Source: Kingdonia uniflora (taxonomy: Eukaryota; Streptophyta; Magnoliopsida; Ranunculales; Circaeasteraceae). From it: a stretch of DNA of 64,000 nucleotides. The notes below the pieces were generated by a model. That model worked only from the letters and a program-made list of their open reading frames with translations, was not told the DNA's origin and did not search any database. This document shows positions 1 through 11,394 of this stretch, one piece after another. The DNA lies in the NCBI GenBank assembly GCA_014058105.1, contig JACGCM010000715.1:2232001-2296000 (forward strand), written 5' to 3'. Every line of letters begins with the position of its first letter. Within the stretch, counting starts at the first letter, position 1. The translations under genes and the position numbers were made by a program.

Positions 1-2329
1 CAACTGGAAAGCTCCCCTCTCCCGAATCAGGTTCTCTTCCAACTGATTTTTCTCCCCCTCGAGCTGGGAGATCCTCTTTTCCAGCTCCATCGACCTATCC
101 TGGAAACCAAGCTGAACGTCCCTCAAAGCACGAGAAAACTGCAAAAAGAAATAAGTTAGCTCGAGAAACAAAATAGCTCGACAAAACCAACTATTTACTA
201 ATCTTCTTAAATTCATCATCCATAACAGCAACCATCTTCTCTCGAGCTTTAGCTCGACATTGTTCCTCCAAGAGACTAACTTCGACCTCAAGTCCACCAC
301 CTCAGCGATCTTATCGCTTTCCTCTAGCACCTCCTGCGACTTTGTGGGAGATGTTGCCTTCCTCCTCTTACTACTATCGTCCACATTGACCGACGAAATA
401 GAACGAGAAGCAGCCCCCCTTTTTACAGCCTTCCACTTCGCCAGTTTCCGTACAACAGTGCTAAAGACAGTGGCCATGTTTACTAGTCCATCTAGAATTT
501 CATTGAGCCGCGCGAGCTTCAAGGGTGTATTAAATTCAGGAGTTGTCAATTTCTCTTCCATTGAGCTTAGAGTTTTCCAAGCCAGTCTCCTCTTTGCTTG
601 CGATCTCCTGACCTTGTCGTCCTTACAAGCTACCCTTTTGAACCTACTTATCTCTAACTCTTTGAGAACAGCTTCGAGCTCAATGCCTTCCCTGGTAATA
701 ACGTCTATAAAAGATTCCTTCCTCGACACTTTGCAATTAATTCCTGCATAAAGATCGGCAACGTAAGGTACAGATCAACTATAGAAGTATAGTTCAACAT
801 ACAAATGATAGTTCAATTCTCAATGGTATAATTACCCTTTGTTATAGTTCTATTATTAAGTTCCAGGGGTTCCGTATCAGACCACTGAAGACATTCACCA
901 GACACCCATAAAAGGTTATCGTTCCACACTCGTCTTGCTGAAGACAGGTCGAAGAAATATGCTTTTGAAGAACTAGAAGAGAGATATGCACCATCAGTTG
1001 CTATGACATATTTCACAGCATACTACTCCAAAAAATCTTTGGTAGTAATCCTCTTCTCACTACCAGATGCAGCCCATCTCCCATTCAGGGTTTCACATAC
1101 AAGAATAACTTCCCAAAAATTGCAATTCAATTGCGCCGGACAAGCCGCAATCAAATTCATAACACTCTTAGCCAAATTGCTAAAAGGCAGAGTCAACCCA
1201 TAATCAAACTGGGCTTAATAGCAACAAAACCCATCAGTTCGACTATCCTTCACAACGCCTTGGACATACTCCAAGGATACTTTGTCCCCCAAACGCCTGC
1301 ACTTCTTTTCTTTGGCCAAATTAGGCAGCAAATACAAGTAATCCCCTCCTTGACTGACGCTGCAAGTCCTAAAGAAATTACCCCTATATGCGAAGGCGTG
1401 CCCCCAAATCCCATCTATACTACTTTTGGTCTTACAGAACTCCCTAAACCGACTAGAGCCTGTTGGGTACTCGACACGAGAACCCTTCAGACAAGGCCAT
1501 TCTATCAATTCGGCTACAGTATCCTCCTCAACCCCTACTCCAATGACGGGAGTTAACTGCCCTACGAGGTCTGCTTCATCAGCCTTTGCACAACCGGAAA
1601 TCGAAGCCATACTTATCTACAGTAAAGGGTCTACTTTAGAAAATGCTGGTCCAACAAAACCTACAGATAGGTTGAGGTATATATATCAATTTTTATCTCA
1701 CACTACTATATCACTTATACAATCACAAACTGTCTCAAAACGATTTTTATCGCCCCACGGTCATTATTCCTATTGTTATTTTTATTTCATTTTTGTGTTT
1801 GGTAGGGATTACATCCTTATCCCGACACAATAAAGGTATTTATACAAAAACTCTTGTAAACTAAAAGGCAGACTTACCGTCAGGACCCGAGCGAAAGTCT
1901 GCAGAGTTGGTCCGCACCAGTTTGCTCAATTTCTACAACTTCTTCAAAACCTCCTCGATCTCAGCCTCCTCTCGTAGTTTGCAATTGAGACTCCTAGTCA
2001 ATGTTTTCCTCTTATCTTTTACTCCTTCGGCGGTAACGGAATCATCAGTTGAGATCTCTCTCTCTAACCCTTATCTTCTTTTTCTAGTTTTCTGTATTCA
2101 GAGAGGGAGGAGAGGGGGTACATATGCACCTTTCTACGAACCGCTGGCGGTTTGGATTTTTCCAGTAAGCAGTCCTCGATTCCTGAGCCGAGCCGTCTGT
2201 TCGTCTGAACCTGTCAGACGTGTCGCACCGCTTCAGTGAAAATACCTTCCCATCATTACACCAAATATTATACTTTAGCGTATCTCTAAGCCTCTTGGTC
2301 CCATTTTTTTCACAATACCCCAAACTCAT
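1..2329 (-). pseudogene. Antisense spliced coiled-coil gene of Tat 1, 3' truncated by window
   Basis: This is copy 1 of the spliced antisense gene. Predicted exons on the minus strand are 2329-1878, 1660-836, 743-199 and 138 to the window edge, with GT-AG introns of 217, 92 and 60 bases. Exon 1 opens with M-S-L-G and shares the NDGKVFSLKR block with the other copies. Exon 2 carries a hydrophobic domain that ends in the conserved aromatic block (FFDLSS...W.DNLLWVSG). Exon 3 is charged (RKESF.D...) and predicted to be helical and coiled. The domain resembles the plant 'putative gypsy type transposon' family, by recall of its GL-x2-PL...G-x3-QL-x2-N-x-W pattern. In-frame stops (for example near 1625 and 1215) make this copy a likely pseudogene. 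Function is unknown. Confidence 0.75.
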
Positions 2330-2535
2330 GATTTTAAATTTTCTAGCTTAAAATTTCACGTACATTTGTTTTCCCTACTTATACACCTTGACTTTAACGT
2401 CAATATCAGTTAGCACACAAATTCAAAAATTCAGTTTCAACAAACAATCCTAGTCATAGCCTATTTTCGTGAATAGATTTTTTCTTCAAGTAAATTCTGG
2501 CAATTACATTTCAAACATTAAAAAAAATACAACAG

Positions 2536-2910
2536 TCATTCACTCCAATCTCCAAGATACTTGCATTTGAAGCAACCGATGTACCCGACAACACCGCAAG
2601 CCTTCAGCAGCCTTGAGGCGATATCCATATCCTTATTAATGATCTCCACCCTGGCCATCATCAGGATAAAATTTTTATGATCTTCAACAGACCGCCAACA
2701 GGTACGCATGGACTCGGACCAGTACACGCGGTTCATTTCCTCGCCCCTTTCTACATCAGTCTTACCCTCGTAGTTCACTCGCGTTTTAAGCAAAACCGCA
2801 TCATAACCTTGCTGCCCGAAAATAGCTTCCCTTATTTCATCAATCTTGAATGCTAAATGCAAGTCGTTCAACACACGCGCTTCAACAGCCCTCTGAGAAC
2901 GAGTCTTCAC
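2536..2910 (-). CDS. Small antisense ORF of Tat 1 (MKTRSQ...CFKC), intact
   Basis: A 124-codon open frame with no internal stop, the only undamaged copy of this small gene in the window. The N-terminus is MKTRSQRAV; the middle contains GYDAVLL and the C-terminus GCFKCKYLGDWSE. Homologues lie at 19226-19582, 46985-47326, 53285-53566 and 54526-54881, all just upstream of the spliced antisense gene. Conserved points are the basic TRSQR start, a G-Y-D motif near residue 40, an acidic middle and a terminal CFxC pair that could bind metal. Family and function are not recognised. The distance to the start of the spliced gene is 206 bases, so the two could share a promoter or lie on one transcript. 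Confidence 0.65.
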   Translation of the reverse strand: MKTRSQRAVEARVLNDLHLAFKIDEIREAIFGQQGYDAVLLKTRVNYEGKTDVERGEEMNRVYWSESMRTCWRSVEDHKNFILMMARVEIINKDMDIASRLLKACGVVGYIGCFKCKYLGDWSE

Positions 2911-4189
2911 TATTTTTTATGAAGAACCTTCTTAAAGAACAAGTCGCACTTTTATACTATTAAGTTAATAGGACTAATTTTTTGATTGACTATACGCAAC
3001 GTATTTCAGTTTCTATAACCCACTCTTCCCGGGTTCGGGCTACTTACTATTATCTTTTCGTGCTTAATCGAGCTCCCTAAAAATGAAATTTCGAGCTTTA
3101 TGTTTACATCTATTAAGCTCGATTCATTTACGAGGTAGGATCAGGTATGTTATCCAACCAACTATTCACTCCCATATTATGTACAGCTCGATGACCTCGA
3201 TGACATGTTGACTATTTATGTTTTTTGCTAGTAAAAAAAAATAAAAAAAATTCTTTTATTACGCTCGATTTTTATCTAACAAGTTGGTTACAGGACTACT
3301 CCTACAACGTTGCTTTACAATTACAAAATCAAGCTCTTCGAAGCTCGATATTACAAATACTTTCTCAGACACGAGGACAGGTCTCTAGTTCTTTTCTCAT
3401 TGCCAAGATAATTCTGATCTTCCAGAGAAACCTCAGCCACAGATCAAAAAGTACAAAACTGCAACAGGTCAAAAACTTCTTTCCCCTTCATTTCCCTGCA
3501 GGAAGAATTAAAAGAAAAACGATGGCACCGAAAGAAGAGATCCATCTTCCACCTCCACCACCGCCGTCTCTTCCTCCTTATCCCCACTTACCCAGAGTTC
3601 GTGGAAGTTGAGGAGGACTCCTACCTTAGAAATTGGAACATCAGTAGAGACCAGGGATTTTGCATCGCATACACCCCGACCGCTAAATCGGGCACTACAT
3701 AATACCCAGAAATATTTCAGACAACACTCCTTCAACAAAACAGCAAAGGGAGTCTCCCTACTCTGATAACCATAAAATCATATCCGGAATCCTTCCATGA
3801 TGAAAGAAAAATGGGTATGATACACTTGATTCCTCATCTTAACCATGATTTTGCAAAGGTACGCTTCCAAAAAACTCATATTTTTTTTCTCACTCTACAA
3901 AACAGGCATGTTTGTTTTTCTCGGCATAGAAGATGTGTTGCAGGTTATTCGGAAATCAAATCTGACCACTATTTATAGCAATACCGCATTTAATGCACGT
4001 TGCTTCCCCAAATAGTCATCCGCTCGGGGAAACTAACAGTCTTCCCATGACAGTCACGTGTCATAATGGCAACACACTCTTCAATACAGACGTTCCATTT
4101 TTCAAGCGTCGCTTACATCATCACAAGGTCCGAGTTTTTGGGTTTTTCTCAACTAAAGCCACACGTGACTTCAGTTACGAGGGGGCTAT
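2911..4189. other. Tat 1 segment between small antisense ORF and 3' LTR
   Basis: About 1.3 kb with no sustained open frame. A run near 3540-3580 reads as poly-proline on the plus strand and glycine- or valine-rich on the minus strand. The same block recurs in Tat 2 near 18335-18400, in Tat 3 near 48125-48165 and in Tat 4 near 53605-53640. It may hold the promoter and leader of the antisense genes, or a short sense exon. It ends in a purine-rich tract (GAGGGGGCTAT) directly before the LTR, the expected polypurine primer for plus-strand synthesis. Confidence 0.5.
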
Positions 4190-4778
4190 TGTAGAGACTT
4201 ATCCCTCGAGCTAAGGACACTCGATCTCATCTATACCTCGAGCTCTATAAGACTCGACCTTATCCAGTACCAGATTCACGCTTAAACAAATGCTTTAGCA
4301 GTTACACATCGACCACGAACTCGAGCTGAACGTGGATCGTCCACAACAAATGTAAACAGAACAAGTCAACATACACCTGTCTCCCACGAGCTAGCAGTTA
4401 CACACTCAACTGCCCATGACTCTCACTTTCAGGAAAACGTGTTCGAGCACGATGTCCAGCTGAAAACAGGGTCTATAAAAGGGTAGAGCTCCTAAGGAAA
4501 CAGGGAGGTCGACAAACAAATCTATACATATAATTATCTGATTTCTGGCTATTTTTTCTTAGATTAACTCTTGTAATCAGATTCTCTCAATCTCTCAAGC
4601 AATAATACTACTTTCATAAAATCCTCTACTCGAGGTCGTGGTTTTTACCTATTCACAGGTTTTCTACGCTAAATCCCCTGTGTCAAGTGTTATCTCTTAT
4701 TTAATTCTTGGCATAGTAGTTCTTGGTGTAAGGATCGATTTCAAGCTAGTTCGAGCTTTACGAAATCTGGTCCCTACA
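4190..4778 (+). repeat. 3' LTR of Tat 1
   Basis: Begins TGTAGAGACT after a polypurine tract and ends CCCTACA. It contains a TATA box (CTATAAAAGGG, about 4473) and the leader phrase shared by the Tat family LTRs (GGTCGTGGTTTTTACCTATTC, about 4634). It is rich in TCGA words. Confidence 0.85.
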
Positions 4779-4825
4779 GTGGGTTAGCAGTCAGAATTCA
4801 AACCCAACTGCTGGAGATACTCTAA

Positions 4826-5442
4826 GGCCCTCTTTGTTTTTTGGCCAAGGGTGAAAAGAGGTGAGAAGTTTTCATCTCACTCTTGATATGTTTGTTTTTT
4901 TATATTATAAAAGTTAGTAAAATCTTAAAATAAAATAAAAATAAAACTCTATAAGTTAGGTTAGAAGTTTGGCCTCACTTTAATCACAAAACTTCATGCC
5001 ACCACCCCCTGTGATATTTTTTGGGTTGATTTTTAACCTCATAACTTCTAGTTTTCCTTTAACTGCACGTTTTCCCCCTATAGCGTGGCTTTGGTCGTTC
5101 CCCACCTCAATACCAGTTTAAGTGGGGGTAGTTTGGGGTTTTTAACCCAAAAAAATCAAATCTGCCGAATGAAAACCCATCCTAACCTCAAATAAGCCAA
5201 ATCAAAACCGACCCCAACATTTCCCCCCTCTTTGTCTTACACCCCTCTCTCCCTCTCTCTCTATCCCCTCTATCTCTCACCTCTCTCTCTCTCTCTTTCT
5301 CTCTCTCCTACCTCTCTTTTTATCCCCCCTCTCTCTCCCCCTTATCTCTCTACCTCTCCCTCTCACATCTTTCTTTATCCCCTCTCTTTCTATCCCCTCT
5401 CAATTTATCCTTTTTCTTTCCCATCTCTTTCTTTCTCTCTTT

Positions 5443-5488
<46 letters not shown>

Positions 5489-6007
5489 CTCTATCTCTCT
5501 ATCCCTTATCTCACCCTCATATCCCTCTCTCTCTCTATTTCTACCTTTCTCTTTTCCCCTCATTCTTTTCTCTTTTCTACCTATATCTCTATCTCTCCCT
5601 ACAATGGTTATTTCTCCATCTCTCTCTCTATGTGGGTATGTTGAACCATGCCCCCTATATATTTGTATTTTGGTATGTGATTTGCACATTTTAATTTTGT
5701 TTTTGCCTTAGACCACCATTTTAATTGAGTTGTTGCATTAATATATGATGAATTATAGAGGAAAATGTGGTTTAGAAATGTGTTTTGATGTTTTTGTGGA
5801 TAAACTTTTAATTTGTGGTCAAATTAGATGGTTCAGCCAAACAGACTAGTATGATGTAGATTTTAGAAGTTAAGATTTTAAGTAGAACTTCGAACCTTCA
5901 GCCAAACGTACGTGAGTTTTTTTCAATCTTCTAACCTTAAAATTTATAACCTCAATCTTCTATACTCTTCTCACCTCTTCTTACCCCTAAAAAAAACAAA
6001 CATGACC
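4826..6007. mobile_element. Harbinger/Tourist-like non-autonomous DNA element
   Basis: The two ends are imperfect inverted repeats of about 40 bases: the left begins GGCCCTCTTTGTTTTTT and the inverted right end reads GGTCATGTTTGTTTTTTTT, both continuing into a GGGT...AAGAGGTGAGAAG motif. A TAA lies immediately outside each end (4823-4825 and 6008-6010). A 3-bp TAA target duplication with GG-starting ends is the PIF/Harbinger hallmark. No transposase is present; the centre is a pyrimidine-rich microsatellite tract. It sits just downstream of the Tat 1 LTR, separated by 44 bases of unassigned sequence. Confidence 0.75.
5225..5610. repeat. CT-rich low-complexity tract with (AC)n core
   Basis: Dense CTCT and CCCTCTC runs, with an uninterrupted AC dinucleotide array at about 5452-5483. 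The long open frames here on both strands are artefacts of the repeat. It lies inside the Harbinger-like element. Confidence 0.9.
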
Positions 6008-6014
6008 TAAGTAT

Positions 6015-7530
6015 TTGTGTAGAGGTGTAAAGAATATAAAAAAGGAATTCTCAATATCGATACAAAAATATCGTAGGTACAGAAGAATGGGCAAAATTTA
6101 TGAAATCCAAATTCAGCAACAAGAGCGAAGACCCAATTCGTTATCACAAACCCTCTACTATATAGAAGGGAATTTAAACATGAGCTGCAATTTTGATACC
6201 TCACATTGGTTGGCTTATCGGAAATGGAACGTAAATTGATTTCTGGAGAGACACTTGGGTGACAGACATTCTTATCATGGAATACATCAATTTGCCTAGG
6301 CACTTGTGAAAAAACTGTACGTCAAAACTCAGCAACTTCATCAACCCACAAGGCTGGAACGTCCCTAATGATATCCGCCTTCTCCTCCTTGCCTTGGAAA
6401 TAGACATACAATAAATCCAGTGTAACCCAAATGTGCAGGACGCAATGATCTGGAAGCCAGACCTACACGGTGCACTCACAACCAAGAATGCTTTTGACGC
6501 TCTCCACAGAAGAGAGGATATGACATGGTGGTTGAGATATGTATGGAGTAAAGCAATCTACCTGGGACTAGGAGGTTTTGAATGGTGTCTGCAGAACCAT
6601 CTCTTGCCTATAGACGACATCATCAGGAAGAAAGGCATAGCCTTGGTCTCGGTCTATCACTAATGCCACAACAACCCAGAAACAGAAACACATACACTAC
6701 TACATTGCCCCCCTATGGCCTCTCTTTGGCAAAGGGCTACAAACTACTTATCCTATGATCCTATTACACCTACAGATACTTGGAGAACCATTCTGGAAAT
6801 GTGAAAATTGTGTAGCCCATATATTAAAGACTTATGGGTTGCCATGGTCTACTCTATATGCAACAATATTTGGTACGCAAGAAATAAGTGGCGCTCAGAT
6901 GGACTCAAGGTTACAATCCAAAAACTCATGCTGAACATCCTAACGGATATCGCAGATGCTGCCCACCTCTCTCAACATACGATGAACAACACGGTTCATG
7001 GCCTGAAGATCATAAAGATGCTAAATGCCCAATGCAAACCACGAAAATGCAGCAACATTATGAGGTAAAAATTTATTGTGATGGATCGGCTATGGGCAAT
7101 CCAAGACCAAAGGGGATTGGTATAATGTATAGAAATAACACCGGGGAGGTCTTGGGCACTTTTAGCAAATTAATTAGTCAAGCTACAAACTATATAGCAA
7201 AGGCCACTGCAATCATATCGGGCGTTCAACGTGCTGTTGCACACGGCTGGAGATGAGTTTGGGTTATCTCTAATTCAGTTACAACTATTTAAGCTTTCCT
7301 CAAAGACAATATACCTTAGTATCTCAGAACACCGTCAAATCTGATTACTCCTCTCCTTCAGAACATCTGGTTCAGTCATGTATGAAGAGAATGCAACTTC
7401 TTTGTAGATCACCTCACATGGAGAAGGTCAGACCCAGAGCAGCCTATGGAAGAATGGACTAACGACAAATCGAGCTACTTACAGGACATCGAAGAGCACA
7501 CCGTAGAATACTTTAAAGTCAGAAGGAGGT
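6015..7530 (+). pseudogene. LINE (plant L1-type) 3' end: zf-RVT and RNase H remnants
   Basis: Conceptual translation in shifting frames gives the end of a plant non-LTR retrotransposon polymerase. Around 6235-6430 it reads FWRDTWVTD then GWNVPNDIRLLL, the linker after reverse transcriptase. From 6433 to about 6720 it matches the zinc-binding reverse-transcriptase domain: IWKPDLHGALTTKNAF, then LLPIDDIIRKKG and THTLLHCP. From about 7064 to 7480 comes a Ribonuclease H domain with YCDGSAMGNPRPKG, GEVLGTFSK and EVFG-free but recognisable spacing. Several stops and frame changes mean it is dead. No poly(A) tail or target duplication was found. It abuts the Harbinger-like element, which may have inserted into it. 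Confidence 0.8.
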
Positions 7531-8395
7531 GAACATCTCTAGCACTTTGCTAGATAACTCAGCCTTTAATATTTTCTTAGTTTATTCGTAGTTACCTTGT
7601 TGGTTTTTACCAGGGCTGCCGACATATGTACTAATGACATGTACTAATAAATATTAGGCAACCCTCATACTCGACTGTAAATGTTCCATAATATATCCGA
7701 CTAGACTTTCTGCAAAAAAAATATGAAATATCGTAAGTATCACACCGCCAAAACACATTATTTTAGTGTCCATTCTTTCCTGACCGACCCTTGAGTTTAG
7801 AATTTGACGGATACGATACAAGAGGACTATGTCAAGCCACAAATCTCTCTCAATGTGAAATGTGCCAAGTGTCTAAACATTTATCATTGAAAATACGTTG
7901 AGTCCACGTGGCAAATTATTGGACTCTTTTTGAATTTTCTCTCATAAAACTTTTCGTCATTGAAAGAAACAACGGAAGACTTTCTTTTGTAGCAACCCAA
8001 CTGTTAAAGATTAGACTTAAAAAGTCAAATATTTGATCAATCAAGGTAAGACTTGACTGCCAAATGTGGCGGACTAATACCTTAATTTATGCATTTTTAC
8101 TTGAGCTAAAATAATTGATTTTCTTCTACACGTTTAACGTAATTTAAATAATAATAATAATAATACCAATTTCAGCTTTCAAATATAAGATAATCTAAAA
8201 AAATTAGCAATGGGCCTGCAGTACTTGCTTAAGTTAAGAAAAGATACCGTTGTTAAAATCAGATCGTTGTAATGAATGATTTTTGATTATCATGTACATT
8301 AAATCAATTAGGTCCTGGATGGGCTCGTGATCTACACGTCGACAGGGCCGGTGCTGGGGTAAGGCGGCCAAAGCGGTTGCTTGGGCCTCAAGTTG
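7531..8395. other. Unassigned AT-rich segment
   Basis: No coding signal, RNA gene or recognisable repeat end was seen, apart from a short AAT microsatellite near 8145-8165. Bases about 8343-8395 (CAGGGCCGGTGCTGGGG onward) look like the terminus of another, older plant DNA transposon. Its other end was not found. Confidence 0.4.
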
Positions 8396-8403
8396 CAAAG
8401 GGG

Positions 8404-8963
8404 TAGGGCTGATAATGGGTTGGGTTTGGGGCGGGTGCAGTAATACCATCCCCATACCCGCTAAATTACCATTGCCCCAAACCAGCCCCAATACCGTTAA
8501 ACTTAAATGGGAAATACAAAAATCCGTTCCATTAAAATTTTCCTATACCAAACTCGCCCCAGCACCCGCATAACACTCATTTATCCTAAGTGGGTATCCC
8601 CAAGCCTGCCCCGCAGAACCACCTCATTTATGAACTTTGAAGCTTTAAGATGAAAACCATTGATTATAAATAATTCTTTTTAGGTTGAAAAGTATATATA
8701 TAGAGAGAAATGAGCTGAGAATCAAATGATGAAAGTCAGGATGAGGAGGAAGTAATAGTAACATGTCTTTAATAGAATTAGGTTTAAGGATATTCAAATC
8801 AAAACCTATATAATTGGGTCGGGTGACCGGGCCCCATTTATTTGAGCCTAAAACCAGACCCACCTCAATAAAGAAATGGGTTTATTTTAAGGCCAAACCT
8901 GCTATAATCATACCAAACTAGCCTGATTAAAGGCGGGCGGGGCGGGTTAAATTGCCAGCCCTA
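8404..8963. mobile_element. hAT-like non-autonomous element, copy 1 (560 bp)
   Basis: Ends are TAGGGCTGATAATGGGT and, inverted, TAGGGCTGGCAATTTAAC. They are flanked by a perfect 8-bp duplication CAAAGGGG at 8396-8403 and 8964-8971. An 8-bp duplication with short TAGGG inverted ends fits the hAT superfamily. Subterminal regions are GC-rich with repeated GGCGGGT and CCCGCC words. There is no transposase. Both ends match the element at 15933-31195, which lies in the opposite orientation. Confidence 0.85.
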
Positions 8964-9194
8964 CAAAGGGGCCGAAAAAAAGAAGAAGTTATTTAGCTTA
9001 AAATTCTCCTCAATTTCAGTTAGACATGCAATTTTATCTTAGAATGACAAACATAGCCCTTTAAAATAAGAAGATTATCGGGGATAAAAATGGTAAAGTC
9101 ACAGTTTGTTCTCTTCTCTAGGATTAAATCTCTCAAATCACTCCCTACTATTTCTCCTTTAAATATCTCTCACAATCTTAAAGTATTAACCTTG

Positions 9195-9463
9195 CGTTAG
9201 GAGTTGGGTCCAAGCCCAAGCTAGGAGCCCAACAGGGTTGGGGTGTCCTATACGGACTCCTAACAAGCCCATAGGTCCGATAGGGTTATGGGGAGAGTTT
9301 GAGTAGATTAGGTAACTTATGTTGTAGGATTACCTATATCTCTCTCTCTGTATTATGTACAAAGAACACAATGACGATGAATCAATAAATCTTTCTTTTT
9401 CTCTCTCATCTTTTGTTCATAAGCTATAGTATTATATTGTTCTAGATTGATCATCTTTCAACA
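9195..9463 (+). repeat. 5' LTR of copia 1
   Basis: Begins CGTTAGGAGTTGG (TG to CG change against the right LTR) and ends TCTTTCAACA. Length is 269 bases, identical to the right LTR. Confidence 0.92.
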
Positions 9464-9480
9464 AGTTATCAGCACGCAAG
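9464..9480 (+). promoter_or_regulatory. Copia 1 primer-binding region
   Basis: AGTTATCAGCACGCAAG follows the LTR directly. Plant copia elements use an initiator-methionine tRNA fragment at this position; the shared core is TATCAG. Confidence 0.6.
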
Positions 9481-9949
9481 CTCTAGGAACGAGGAGAGTA
9501 GAAATTACCTTATAATAAGAGTTTTTACGGATACAAAACGACCAGGAGAAGAGGTATTTTACAATTTTTTGAATACATATTTTTAAATCTATGTTATATG
9601 ATAGATTATTATGATTCAAAAACATATTTTCCCAATTTTTTTCGGATTAAAAATTAGGTTTTTTGATAATTTTTACCCTTGATAAAGGGCTGTATTCAAA
9701 CATGTATATTTTTCTCTATGGATATCAGATAGTGGTCAGACCATATCGGTTGGATAGCCAACTGCGAGATCTTTCTAACGCTATATGACACGTCTCTGGG
9801 AGATATCCCAATTGGCAGGAATAATATGATGAAACTAGGCAGTTTCACGGCCAAAAATGGCATTTTTTTGGTCGATGACATCATAATATATATATTTTTA
9901 TAATTATCCTATATGATGTCATCATTATCCACTATGACGGCAACAGTGA

Positions 9950-10330
9950 CACGTGTTGAAGATACGTGGCGTGGCACGCGTTACATGCCTGGAACATATG
10001 GCATGCTTGGCACCTGTGTGGCGCGTGTGGCATGCCTGGTACATGTAGTACGTGTGTGGCACGTATTATGAAATGTGGCAGTCGCCGGACTGTCACCGGC
10101 CGGTTGTCAAAATTTTGCCAGAATTTTGGTCGGACGATCACTGAAATATCCCTCAGCAGTCACTAGAACATTCCCCGGTGATCGCCGAAGCAGTGACGTG
10201 GCAGGCACGTGCGTGGCATGTCTGTAGTCCATGTGTGTAACACGTGTATGCGGCACATGTGGTATGTGTGCATCCCGTGCGCGTGGCACGTGTGACCTAT
10301 GCGTGCGTGACACGTGGTAGACTGGGTCAA
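9950..10330. repeat. Degenerate GTGGCACGTG-type minirepeats in copia 1 leader
   Basis: A GC-richer island of overlapping short words (GGCATG, GTGGCACG, CACGTG) within AT-rich surroundings. Five perfect CACGTG palindromes (G-box cores) start at 9950, 10206, 10241, 10287 and 10311. The open frames here have cysteine- and histidine-rich low-complexity translations and are not convincing genes. The rest of the leader, to about 11390, shows no recognisable coding sequence. Confidence 0.65.
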
Positions 10331-11394
10331 ACCGGTCAACCTAGTCTAGGCCTTGACCCAGACCGAGTCAGACCGGTTCAGACACTAAAACTGCTATCAC
10401 TAGCCCAATTTTTGGTCAAATTGAGCCCAATTTTTTTAAAAAAATTCCTATTGACTGGACCAACCCCGTATGGAACCCATTTTGATTTTTTTATGACAAA
10501 TATTTTTTAATTTTTTTTGGGAATACGTGCATCGTACAGGAATATTGGCTCACTTATATATAATATAAGTACATGATGTAATACCTATTTAAGTATGTTA
10601 CAGTAGCTAATAGGATATTACTGGTATACCCCTAGGATACTAATTATAATGATAAGGGATCAGAAATAATATGAAACCAGGACTAATATAGCATACGACT
10701 GTGAGTCATATCTAAATCACAGTTAATTGTCAAGGACAAATAACTAGAGCTCAATTGGGAATTGCTTAGTCTTATTTTTTAATCTTGGTGTCTGAGGAAC
10801 CAATTTTTCGTATCTAAGTGCAATTCGATGTTACCAGATAACATTTAGAGGTATATGGGCATTAATAGCAACCTATAGTACCTTAGAATGTTAGTTCAAA
10901 GACAGGTATAATCAACCTATCTTGTGAACCCAACAGACTTTGAGATGGGACCATTTATCAGCTAAACATCTAATACCCTTCATATTCATAGTAAATAGGT
11001 GGCTAGAATATACGTACCTTTATAGAGCTTTAGGGCTTAGAACACCTTAGTTCTGAGAATAAGGAAAACACACATCTAGTGGCTTTGAATAGTAATCTTG
11101 GCTAATATTCTATTAAAATGCACATCAAAGATTAAGATCATCATTTTTATGAGGTAAAATTTAGGATTTAATTATTAGAAAAGAATTTCATAAGTTTTAG
11201 AATATGAACAGGGTTCAACTATAGTATGATTGGGAATAAGTTATTTATCTTTATTTTAAGTACTATGATATCTCTTTAATGCAATTGATATATTTATCAA
11301 GTACTACTACTGGTATTGATCTACATGCATAATAGATGTTGATAATACTCAAAATATTAAGTACTTCCCATACTGTAATTTTTATTTTAGGTAC

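Larger units (their letters stand above)
1..4778 (+). mobile_element. Tat-lineage Ty3/gypsy element 1, 3' portion
   Basis: This is the downstream part of a large gypsy element whose gag-pol lies off the left edge. From left to right it holds the antisense spliced gene (minus strand), the antisense small reading frame, a purine-rich stretch before the LTR, and a 3' LTR ending in ACA at 4778. It is assigned to the Tat family because its antisense genes and LTR promoter and leader words match elements 2 to 4, where pol is visible. The antisense genes here show several in-frame stops. The target duplication cannot be tested because the left end is missing; the right flank begins GTGGG. Confidence 0.85.

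Noticed and set aside
260..751. 163-codon plus-strand open frame
   Set aside because: It is the complement of exon 3 of the Tat 1 antisense gene, whose minus-strand translation aligns with Tat 2 and 3.
5232..5711. 159-codon plus-strand open frame rich in Ser, Leu and Pro
   Set aside because: Produced by the CT/AC microsatellite; there is also an open frame on the opposite strand. No protein-like composition.
8343..8395. Terminus of a further DNA transposon (CAGGGCCGG...)
   Set aside because: Only one end is visible and no duplication or partner end was found, so it is mentioned only within the unassigned segment.
9932..10313. Cys/His-rich open frames on both strands
   Set aside because: They mirror the GTGGCACGTG minirepeats and are not conserved domains.
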